64,000 nucleotides of DNA, taken from Bacillus sp. FJAT-25509 (GTDB lineage: Bacteria; Bacillota; Bacilli; Bacillales; Bacillaceae_G). The position numbers were made by a program, and so were the translations under genes. Below are positions 45,220-52,982 of the stretch, piece by piece; position 1 is the stretch's first letter; each line of letters starts with the position of its first letter. The notes beneath the pieces are model-generated. The model worked only from the letters and a program-made list of their open reading frames with translations, did not search any database and was not told the origin of the DNA. Location of the stretch: positions 186,001 to 250,000 of the forward strand of contig NZ_LJIZ01000026.1 of the NCBI RefSeq assembly GCF_001420605.1. Reading direction: 5' to 3'.

Positions 45220-46119
45220 ATGAATTTTGATCAATTGGAACATATTGTTTATGCAGCAAAGGAAATGTCAATTACGAAAGCTTCAGAAAAATTATTTATA
45301 TCTCCTTCTGGAATGAGTCAATCCATTACTCAGTTAGAAAATGAACTTGGAATAAAAATATTTAATCGATCAAAACAAGGTGTAACACCAACTTTTGAAG
45401 GGGAAATAGTCATTTCAAAGGCAATGACATTGTTAAGCACGATTAAGGAGCTTAATAAGGAAATATACGATATTAAAAATAGAAGTGAGACTCATTTAAA
45501 AATCTTAACTGCACCTACTTTTGCTTATCTACTTCAAGAAACAATGATAAAGTTTAATGATGAACAAAATGATCTTTCATTTGAATTAGTTGAAGAAAAT
45601 CCAGCTAATATTATTCAACATTTTATTAAACAAGATTATAATTTTGCACTTATTCCTGCTACATACGAAGAGTTAAAAAAAGAAAGATTCATTGAATATG
45701 AGCATTTACATAGAGGACATATGTGTATTGCAGTCGGTAAGAAATCACCATTTTACACTTATGATTCTGTATCTCCTAGTGAATTGAAAAATGCCAAAAT
45801 AGTTATGTACAAAAACTCCGACTATAAAGCACTAGAAAAAATTTCAAAAATGAGTTCAAACAATGTTGTTCTTAAAACAAATAGAAGTAGCTTACTTTTT
45901 GAATTAGTAAAAGAGAGCGAAGCAATTTCGTATTTGCATGAATTTACGATTCGAAATCGGCCAATGATTCTAAGTGGAGATATTAAAATCATTCCTTTAA
46001 AGGAAAAGACTACTTTCGACGTTGACTTTTGGCTAATTCATTTACAATCGAAAAGATTATCACCATTGGCAAGAGAATTTATTGAGAAATTAAAAAAACA
46101 GTTTAATAATAATTTATAA
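45220..46119 (+). CDS. LysR-family transcriptional regulator, copy 1
   Basis: A 299-residue LysR regulator. N-terminal winged helix: MNFDQLEHIVYAAKEMSITK, ASEKLFISPSGMSQSITQLE, NELGIKIFNRSKQGVTPTFE. A linker helix and a periplasmic-binding-like effector domain follow (LKILTAPTFAYLLQETMIKF; FALIPATYEELKKERFIEYE; IKIIPLKEKTTFDVDFWLIH). It is nearly the same as the regulator at 51902, and both lie directly behind a subtilisin-like protease gene. LysR proteins usually control neighbouring or divergent genes; here both neighbours are same-strand proteases, which makes them the natural candidates. The ATG follows AAGGAGAA. The inducer is unknown. Confidence 0.92.
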   Translation: MNFDQLEHIVYAAKEMSITKASEKLFISPSGMSQSITQLENELGIKIFNRSKQGVTPTFEGEIVISKAMTLLSTIKELNKEIYDIKNRSETHLKILTAPTFAYLLQETMIKFNDEQNDLSFELVEENPANIIQHFIKQDYNFALIPATYEELKKERFIEYEHLHRGHMCIAVGKKSPFYTYDSVSPSELKNAKIVMYKNSDYKALEKISKMSSNNVVLKTNRSSLLFELVKESEAISYLHEFTIRNRPMILSGDIKIIPLKEKTTFDVDFWLIHLQSKRLSPLAREFIEKLKKQFNNNL

Positions 46120-46166
46120 AAAAGATCGTGGAGCAGGATTTTGAACTGACTACACGATCTTTTTTA
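46118..46166 (+). terminator. Terminator of lysR copy 1
   Basis: AAAAAAGATCGTG pairs with CACGATCTTTTTT. The same hairpin, with small changes, follows lysR copy 2, so it was duplicated along with the gene. Confidence 0.92.
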
Positions 46167-46260
46167 AATATTAAGAAAGTATAAATTGGTAGCGAGGAAG
46201 TTAATTCGTCGTGGAGCCTAATTTTAGGAATAAAGTATTAGTGCACCTACGCCTCTGTCT

Positions 46261-46296
46261 TCGCCTAAAGGCTCGACAATCGGCGAGTTTTCTTTA
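46261..46296 (+). terminator. Second hairpin downstream of lysR copy 1
   Basis: TCGCC pairs with GGCGA, followed by GTTTTCTTTATTT. The same element (CCTCTGTCTTCGCCTAAA ... TCGGCGAGTTTTC) recurs after lysR copy 2 at 52942, showing that the duplication covers the downstream ~180 bp too. Confidence 0.6.
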
Positions 46297-46841
46297 TTTA
46301 TTAGAATTTAGTATGTGTGCTTAGAAAAAGATTTGTACATTCTTAAAAAGTACAATTTTTTTAGAGAGTATTGAACTATTAAGATTTTTTACTTACGAAG
46401 TATTAAGGAAGCATATAGGATAAATGTAGCATTCTGAAAAAAAATAAAATGAGATATTCATATATTATCTATCTTATTAAATGATATTGTTATTTTTCCC
46501 CCAAATACAAGTTTATTTTTGGTTACAAAAATCTACATATTACATTAAAAAAAATTAATAATGCATTAATACAATCAAATTTTTTTACAATAAATGAGAG
46601 TATTTGACATTTATTCTGAAAATTAAAAATGTAAATATGACTATTGTAATAAGGAAAAAACTTCTAATTTCCCCAATTTACTTCAAGTCCCCCTTTCTTC
46701 AATAATAGTATTAACATAGATAGTTTGTAATGAAATCGTACAAGATTTAATGAGAACTAATGCAGTGCTTCACAATTAAATTATCGTATCGTTATTCATG
46801 AACACTAACATATGTAATAAACATAGGTATGGAGGAAGAAA
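46297..46841 (+). other. Upstream region of the 1,396-aa protease gene with two TTCCCC motifs
   Basis: 545 bp without a gene. A hairpin TTGTAC / GTACAA followed by TTTTTTT (46332-46363) looks like another terminator. TTCCCCCAAATACAAG at 46496 and TTCCCCAATTTA at 46669 are 173 bp apart; ACAAAAATCTACATAT follows the first copy, much as ACAAAAATCTACAAAT follows the motif of the 35.5-kb remnant. TTATTCATGAA near 46792 is shared with the giant protease promoter. GGAGGAAG is the ribosome site of the next gene. Confidence 0.6.
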
Positions 46842-49800
46842 ATGGGGAAAAAGTCTTACAATCGTAAAATTGTTAAAAGCTTATCTGTAGTTGCTCTATC
46901 ATCTAGTTTTATTTTGGGATCTATTGGGCATTTAGATCTTACAAAAGCTGCAGGCTATTCAAAGACTGAAGATATTCTTGCAAACTTAACTCCACAACAA
47001 AGAGATGCACTTAACCAGCTTTCAGTTAATGAAGAAACAGGTCTACAAGTTTCGTCTGATATTGATCAAACGTCTACTGAACAAACATCAGTCATCGTAC
47101 AATTTGCAAATCAGCCTACAAAAGTTGCTCAGCTTCAAGCGAGTCTTGAAGGGCAAACTTTAACGACAGATGAATCTACAAAATTAATTGATCAAGATCA
47201 CCAAACGTTTAATCAAGATGTAGATCAACTATTAATTGATGACAATAATAAGAAGGTAGATTATAAGATTACACGTTCATATAAAAATGCTTTTAATGGT
47301 GTTTCGATGAACCTACCAGCTAATCAAATAAAAAATCTATTAAAATCTAAAGCAGTTAAAACAGTTTGGAGCAATGAAACATTCTCAATTGAACCACCAA
47401 CTGCAGATGATAACGAACAATTAAAAGCTGATGAAGCAAAAGTTGGAAACTACACGCCTTATGATGGTTTAGATCGCTTACATGCAGAAGGATACACAGG
47501 TAAAGGAATTAAAGTAGGTATTTTGGATACAGGAATCGATTATAATCATCCAGATTTAAAGGATGCTTATAAAGGCGGATATGATTTCGTCGACAATGAT
47601 AATGATCCAATGGAAACCACGTATGCTGATTGGAAGAAATCGGGACAACCAGAAACTAGTGGTGGAGGTACTTATTATACAGAACATGGTACACATGTTG
47701 CTGGTATTATCGGTGGGCGTGGTAAAGCGGATAGTGAATACAAAATGCTTGGTGCAGCACCAGATGCGGATCTTTACTCTTACCGCGTTTTAGGTCCATA
47801 TGGAAGCGGAACAACTGATTCGATTATCGCTGGGATCGATCGAGCAGTGAAGGATGGGATGGATGTTCTTAATCTGTCATTAGGTAACTCGTTAAATGAT
47901 CCACTTTATGCGACATCAATTGCTTTAAACAATGCTGTTTTAAGCGGTGTGACAACAGTTGTTGCAGCGGGTAATTCTGGAGATCAAATGTATACATTAG
48001 GTTCACCAGGTGCATCAGCATTAGCGTTAACAGTTGGTGCTTCATCCATTTCACTTGAAGCTTATCAATATGCAGGTGTGCAAAATGGTGCTAATTACAC
48101 GTTAAGACAGTTAGCAAGAAATTACTCGGATGATTTAACTCAATTAAAAGGAAAAACATTCAAATTAGTAGATGTAGGTCTAGCTAGAACAACAGCTGAT
48201 TTTACCGGCAAGGACCTAAATGGAAATATTGCATTCATTAAGCGTGGAACGAATGCATTAATTGATAAAATTAAAAATGCAAAAACGAGAGGCGCAGTCG
48301 GAGTCATTATGTATAACGATGAGCTAAACCAAGCTGAAGGGCCAATTAATGCATTTTTAGGTGAATCAGTTGATGCAATTCCATCATTTACAATATCAAA
48401 CAGTGATGGAAAACAAATTCTAGCAGCGCTTCAAGCGGGTAATACAAACTTCTCGTTTGGGGACTATTCAATAATCCATTCAACTAGCGATGAATTAGCT
48501 GCGTTCAGTTCAAGAGGTCCTTCTCGTGTTAACTATGATATTAAACCGGAAGTTACAGCACCTGGTGTTGCGATCATGTCAACTGTTCCGTTTTATGTAA
48601 ACAATAAAACAGTAGATGGTTCCAAACCAGAAGATTATAAATATGCATATGAACGCTTATCTGGAACTTCAATGGCAACACCTTATGTTGCTGGGGTATC
48701 TGCATTGTTATTACAGTCGAACAAAGATTTGCAACCAGCTGATGTAAAATCAATCTTAATGAACACAGCTGATTCATTATCAAAAAATTACAGTGTGTTT
48801 GAAATTGGAAGCGGACGAGTTGATGCTTATGAAGCTATCCACTCAAATGTGGAACTACAAGTGAATGATCAAACTCCGACAATAAATGATAAAGGTAAAC
48901 TAAAAACCATTAAAGAATTAACAGGTGGCATTAGCTTCGGTTCATTTGGATTTAATGACCAAGATATTACTGATGACCGTACTGTTACATTGAAAAATAG
49001 AAGTGAAAAAGCGAAAACATTTAATGTAAATGTTAAATTCCAAACTGGTTTAAGAGGATCATTAGATGCTGCTAAAAATAATGTAACATTAACTGGACCA
49101 ACTTCAGTTAAATTAAATGGAATTAGCACAAAGAATATTAAGTTTAATTTAAATATTCCTAAAACAGCAGAAAAAGGCACATATGAAGGATATATCGTTT
49201 TTACAAATGCTGCTGATCCGACTGAAACTTATCAAATTCCATTTGGTGGACGAGTAGTAAATGAAGGTATTGATACTTTTACACTAACGACTAATATGTT
49301 TTCAGGTGATACAGCTGTACCAAATAGAGCAATAAGCCAAATTCTATTTAAGATTTCGTTAAAATCACATATGAAAACCCTCGATTTTGTAGTCCAAGAT
49401 GCAACTACTGGTGAAGATCTAGGTTTACTTGCATCATATGATACACGTGGACTTCCGGAAAATGTTGTTACCGGAGTGCCATCTGGATTTGCTGGGGCTT
49501 ATTTCCCATTCACTGGTGATCCAAAAAATCCAATAAGTGATTCAATTGTATTAGCAAAAACAGGACATTATAAATTAAGAGCGATTGGTACAAATGATCA
49601 AGGTAAAACATTCTCTAAATCAGCTGATTTCATTTATGAAAAAGGCAAACCAAAGATGACTTCAAGTTTTGATTCGTTAGATCAAAAGGTTATTGAATAT
49701 ACAGACAGTCAATTTGATTCAAATGGACAATTTTTATATGACTTTAATATCAATGTTAATGATCCAGAAGTAGCAGATGCAAATAAAGCAGGAATTCCAA

Positions 49801-51032
49801 TTGATCAGTCTAGCAATCAAGTTGTCCCATACAACAATGCTGGTTATCCAGAGCCAGCAATAAACGCGGATAAAGATGGAAATATTAAAGATCAAATACT
49901 AGTACAAAAAAAGCAAGTACCATGTAAAGTATCGTTTGTTGCAAATGATGCGGCAAGAAACTTTACTTCAGGTGCTACGGGATTTTTAAAGGTAGTGTTT
50001 GTTCCAGAATCGTATCCATATTTTTACTTAAAAGCAAATAAACAAGAAGCTTCATCTGGAGATACAATTAATTATTCTCTACGTTCTAATAATATGAAAA
50101 ATCTAAAAACTGCGAAAATTACAATTCCAATTGCAGTATCGGAATACAAAGATTACGCAAAAATTGAAAATGTTGTAATAAGTGATGCTGTAAAGCAATA
50201 CGGTGATGCACAAGTATCTGTATCTTCAACAACTAAACCGAATTACTCAACAACATATACAATAACATTTAACTATTTAGGTAATAAATCTTTACCTGAA
50301 GATATACAATTAGTAAATTTCGACTTAGTAACAGCTAAACGTTACACCAACAGGGAGTTCCCTGCAGTTTTGAATCTCATTACTGGAGAAACAACCGATC
50401 AATCAAATGTAGTAACAAATAATATTTACAGTTATATGGAATCGTTTGATATAAAACAAACAATGTCTAGATATTCTGGCACAATGAAATTAGAAGGAGC
50501 ATATGATCCAGCTACTGGTCAGATGAATTATAAGTTAGATCAACAAAATATAGGTGCTAAAGTGACAATTACTTCATATGATGGAAAAAATGTTCAAGAT
50601 GCAATCTGGACAAGCAAAAATGGAACTTATCTCGTATCAGATAACCTGGATCCTGATACAAAACCATATACAGTTAAGGTAGATGCACCTGGTCACTTTA
50701 CGTTGTCTAGACAATTAGTTTTATCAGATAATGTTCGCGGAGAAGCGATTGGAAAATGGTTAGGCTTTAGCTTAGGTCAGGCTGCAGCTGGGGACACAAA
50801 TAAAGATAATGTTATCGATATTTTAGACGCATTAAATTTACAAACTTATTGGGGTACGAGCCATTCAGGTTCTGATTTAAACTTCGATGGTGTAGTAGAC
50901 AAAAAGGATATGGATTACGTTGTTAAAAACTTTGGTTTACAAAATACGACAGTACCAAATCCTCCTAAGGCTAGGTCTTCATATAAAGGTGTAAATTTAG
51001 ATGATGTTTTAACGCAATTAGGATTAAAGTAA
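46842..51032 (+). CDS. Secreted subtilisin-like serine protease with PA domain and C-terminal dockerin-like domain
   Basis: 1,396 residues. Signal peptide (MGKKSYNRKIVKS, hydrophobic core, LTKAAG); propeptide of I9 type (~75-180); S8 catalytic domain with Asp229 (ILDTGIDYNHPDL), His282 (TEHGTHVAGII) and Ser610 (SGTSMATPYVAGVS). A PA domain sits between His and Ser (DLNGNIAFIKRGTNALIDKI). Then an Fn3-like region (GTYEGYIVFTNAADPTETYQ), beta-rich domains, and at the end GDTNKDNVIDILDALNLQTY with DLNFDGVVDKKDMDYVVKNF, two Ca-binding loops like dockerin type I. A short tail YKGVNLDDVLTQLGLK follows. It is a paralogue of the first ~1,520 residues of the giant protease and of the 35.6-kb remnant. 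No cell-wall sorting signal, so presumably released; no cohesin partner is seen. Confidence 0.94.
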   Translation: MGKKSYNRKIVKSLSVVALSSSFILGSIGHLDLTKAAGYSKTEDILANLTPQQRDALNQLSVNEETGLQVSSDIDQTSTEQTSVIVQFANQPTKVAQLQASLEGQTLTTDESTKLIDQDHQTFNQDVDQLLIDDNNKKVDYKITRSYKNAFNGVSMNLPANQIKNLLKSKAVKTVWSNETFSIEPPTADDNEQLKADEAKVGNYTPYDGLDRLHAEGYTGKGIKVGILDTGIDYNHPDLKDAYKGGYDFVDNDNDPMETTYADWKKSGQPETSGGGTYYTEHGTHVAGIIGGRGKADSEYKMLGAAPDADLYSYRVLGPYGSGTTDSIIAGIDRAVKDGMDVLNLSLGNSLNDPLYATSIALNNAVLSGVTTVVAAGNSGDQMYTLGSPGASALALTVGASSISLEAYQYAGVQNGANYTLRQLARNYSDDLTQLKGKTFKLVDVGLARTTADFTGKDLNGNIAFIKRGTNALIDKIKNAKTRGAVGVIMYNDELNQAEGPINAFLGESVDAIPSFTISNSDGKQILAALQAGNTNFSFGDYSIIHSTSDELAAFSSRGPSRVNYDIKPEVTAPGVAIMSTVPFYVNNKTVDGSKPEDYKYAYERLSGTSMATPYVAGVSALLLQSNKDLQPADVKSILMNTADSLSKNYSVFEIGSGRVDAYEAIHSNVELQVNDQTPTINDKGKLKTIKELTGGISFGSFGFNDQDITDDRTVTLKNRSEKAKTFNVNVKFQTGLRGSLDAAKNNVTLTGPTSVKLNGISTKNIKFNLNIPKTAEKGTYEGYIVFTNAADPTETYQIPFGGRVVNEGIDTFTLTTNMFSGDTAVPNRAISQILFKISLKSHMKTLDFVVQDATTGEDLGLLASYDTRGLPENVVTGVPSGFAGAYFPFTGDPKNPISDSIVLAKTGHYKLRAIGTNDQGKTFSKSADFIYEKGKPKMTSSFDSLDQKVIEYTDSQFDSNGQFLYDFNINVNDPEVADANKAGIPIDQSSNQVVPYNNAGYPEPAINADKDGNIKDQILVQKKQVPCKVSFVANDAARNFTSGATGFLKVVFVPESYPYFYLKANKQEASSGDTINYSLRSNNMKNLKTAKITIPIAVSEYKDYAKIENVVISDAVKQYGDAQVSVSSTTKPNYSTTYTITFNYLGNKSLPEDIQLVNFDLVTAKRYTNREFPAVLNLITGETTDQSNVVTNNIYSYMESFDIKQTMSRYSGTMKLEGAYDPATGQMNYKLDQQNIGAKVTITSYDGKNVQDAIWTSKNGTYLVSDNLDPDTKPYTVKVDAPGHFTLSRQLVLSDNVRGEAIGKWLGFSLGQAAAGDTNKDNVIDILDALNLQTYWGTSHSGSDLNFDGVVDKKDMDYVVKNFGLQNTTVPNPPKARSSYKGVNLDDVLTQLGLK

Positions 51033-51040
51033 GATACTAG

Positions 51041-51073
51041 AAAGAGAAGCCAATAATTTGGCTTCTCTTTTAT
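51041..51073 (+). terminator. Terminator of the 1,396-aa protease gene (first of two identical copies)
   Basis: AGAGAAGCCA pairs with TGGCTTCTCT, with T-rich end. The same 33 bp, GAAAGAGAAGCC...CTCTTTTA, occurs without a change at 51747-51779. Confidence 0.93.
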
Positions 51074-51135
51074 ACTGTTGAAAAATGCGTTTGTCAATTA
51101 GTGCTCAATTAATGGTGGGTGATTTTAACTAAAGC

Positions 51136-51290
51136 CTGTTATGAATAAGTATTTTTGAAATTTTAGCATATTTATTTATCATGAACCTGTTATGAGTAAG
51201 TTGCTTTCAAATTTTAGCTTATTTACTTACTCGTGAAGCTGTTATGAGTTAGTAATTTTCAACAGTTTACATACTTAGGCTTCCGTTTTT
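51136..51290. repeat. Three degenerate ~51-bp tandem repeats inside the element
   Basis: CTGTTATGA begins at 51136, 51187 and 51239 (spacing 51 and 52), each followed by (A/G)T(A/T)AGT, a T/A-rich middle with CAAATTTTAGC or a variant, and TTA(C/T)TTA. The third unit is the most diverged. Confidence 0.75.
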
Positions 51291-51563
51291 CAATGTGTTG
51301 AAATATAGAACGGTCAAAAAGGAAAACGTCTATTCAGTGACCATTATTGATGATAAATTTGTCATTTTTTGATGATCTATTAATGGTTTTAAAATGTTTA
51401 ATATGTTTGAGTAGTCATTATGTTTAGATCAACAAGTTCCTATGATTAGTTTTAAATTTGATGTCGATTTTAATTGACCAACAAACTGACTAATAAATTG
51501 TTATTTACTCTAAGTAAAGGATATTAAATTAGGTTTTTATCATAAACTTTTTTTGATGAATTA

Positions 51564-51685
51564 GTTGATTGGAATGGAGGGGTGCTCGACTCCTATGGGA
51601 AATGCGGGAAGGCTGAGACCCCGCAGGAACGAGGAGGCTCAGGTCTCGCCCCATGGAAAGCGAGCATCCTGTAATGGAAATCAAC
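51564..51685. repeat. Bacillaceae-type dispersed intergenic repeat (~122 bp, inverted ends)
   Basis: This starts GTTGATTGGAATGGAGGGGT and ends ATCCTGTAATGGAAATCAAC, with GTTGATT and AATCAAC as complementary ends and TGCTCG / CGAGCA just inside. The core contains GCTGAGACCCCGCAGGAACG and AGGAGGCTCAGGTCTCGCCC, which fold on each other. I recognise it as the GC-richer repeat found scattered in many Bacillus-related genomes. It stands out from the AT-rich surroundings and is nested in the 669-bp element. Confidence 0.82.
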
Positions 51686-51746
51686 CTCACTTTACTTCTT
51701 TACGAAAATTTGGATATTAATTGACAAGATTGTATTTCAACAGCTT

Positions 51747-51779
51747 GAAAGAGAAGCCAATAATTTGGCTTCTCTTTTA
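51747..51779 (+). terminator. Second identical copy of the protease terminator
   Basis: It is identical over 33 bp to 51041-51073 and forms the right flank of the 669-bp element. No gene ends just before it. Confidence 0.85.
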
Positions 51780-51901
51780 AATTTTTAGTAAACTTAAGTA
51801 TGTGAGCATAGAACAAGATAATACTAAGAATGATACATTACTTTTGAAAATAATATAAAATCAATAATGATATCTGGTCATACAAAAGAGAGTGGTGAAT
51901 C

Positions 51902-52801
51902 ATGAATTTCGAACAAATGGAACATATCGTTTATGCAGCAAAGGAAAAGTCAATTACGAAGGCTGCTGAAAAATTATTTATCTCACCTTCTGGCATGAGC
52001 CAGTCCATTACTCAGTTAGAAAATGAGCTTGGTATTAAAATTTTTAACCGATCGAAACAAGGTGTTATTCCAACATTTGAAGGGAGAATCGTTATTTCAA
52101 AGGCAATTACTTTATTGAGCACAATTAAAGAGCTTAACAAAGAAATTTTTGATATTAAAAATAGAAGTGAAACGCATTTGAAAATAATAACCGCTCCTAC
52201 TTTTACATATATGCTTCAAGAAACAATGGTAATGTTTAATAAAGAACCATATGAAGTTACATTTGAAGTTGTTGAAGAAAATCCTGCCAGTATTATTCAA
52301 AATTTCAGTAATCAGGATTATGATTTTGCACTTATTCCTTCTACAAACGAAGAGTTAAAAAAAGAAAGATTCATTGAATATGAGCACTTACATAGAGGAC
52401 ATATTTGTATTGCAGTCGGTAAAAAATCACCATTTTATACTTATGATTCTGTATCTCCAAATGAATTGAAAAATACCAAAATAGTTATGTATAAAAACTC
52501 CGACTATAAAACACTAGAAAAAATTTCAAAATTGAATTCAAACAACGTCGTTCTTAGATCAAATAGAAGTAGCTTACTTTATGAGTTAGTAAAAGAGAGC
52601 CAAGCAATTTTGTATTTGCATGAATTTTCGATTCGAAATCAGCCAATGATTCTAAGTGGGGATATTAAAATAATTCCCTTAAAGGAAGAGACTACTTTCG
52701 ATGTTGACTTTTGGCTAATTCATTTACAATCGAAAAGTTTGTCACCATTAGCAAGAGAATTTATTGAGAAAATAAAAAAACAGTTTAAAAATAGTATATA
52801 A
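51902..52801 (+). CDS. LysR-family transcriptional regulator, copy 2
   Basis: A 299-residue LysR regulator, a close duplicate of the one at 45220 (by eye well above 80 percent identical). The DNA-binding domain differs at few sites (FEQMEHIVYAAKEKSITKAA; GVIPTFEGRIVISKA). More changes fall in the first half of the effector domain (MVMFNKEPYEVTFEVVEENP), so the two may bind the same operator but sense different ligands. The last 90 residues are almost the same. The ribosome site is AGAGAGTGGTG, weaker than in copy 1. It lies behind the 1,396-residue protease and the 669-bp element and ends before the second ger operon. Confidence 0.92.
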   Translation: MNFEQMEHIVYAAKEKSITKAAEKLFISPSGMSQSITQLENELGIKIFNRSKQGVIPTFEGRIVISKAITLLSTIKELNKEIFDIKNRSETHLKIITAPTFTYMLQETMVMFNKEPYEVTFEVVEENPASIIQNFSNQDYDFALIPSTNEELKKERFIEYEHLHRGHICIAVGKKSPFYTYDSVSPNELKNTKIVMYKNSDYKTLEKISKLNSNNVVLRSNRSSLLYELVKESQAILYLHEFSIRNQPMILSGDIKIIPLKEETTFDVDFWLIHLQSKSLSPLAREFIEKIKKQFKNSI

Positions 52802-52850
52802 AAAAGATCGTGGAGGCAGGATTTGGAACTGACTACACGATCTTTTTACA
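52800..52850 (+). terminator. Terminator of lysR copy 2
   Basis: AAAAAAGATCGTG pairs with CACGATCTTTTT. It is a duplicated form of the hairpin after copy 1. A further TCGCC / GGCGA hairpin with T-rich tail lies at 52942-52977 and could also serve the ger operon coming from the right. Confidence 0.92.
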
Positions 52851-52982
52851 CATTAAGAGTGTATAAATTGGCAACGGAGAAGTAAACTCGAATAGTTTTC
52901 AATTTTAGGAATTAATTATAAATGCAATTACACCTCTGTCTTCGCCTAAAAACTCCCCAATCGGCGAGTTTTCTTTATTATA

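Larger units (their letters stand above)
51075..51743. mobile_element. 669-bp element with imperfect terminal inverted repeats, flanked by 33-bp direct repeats
   Basis: Left end CTGTTGAAAAATGCGTTTGT (51075 on) continues CAATTA; the right end, read in reverse complement from 51743, is CTGTTGAAATACAATCTTGT then CAATTA. 20 of 26 positions match. One base outside on the left and three bases outside on the right lie identical 33-bp terminator copies (51041-51073 and 51747-51779). There is no transposase ORF, so this would be a non-autonomous or decayed insertion element. Long target duplications at terminators are reported for some IS families (IS1182 as I recall). An alternative is a local duplication of the terminator. 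Confidence 0.6.

Noticed and set aside
35400-52900. Protease cluster as a prophage or integrative element
   Set aside because: No integrase, phage structural or conjugation genes and no tRNA or attachment-site repeats were found; tandem duplication explains the layout.
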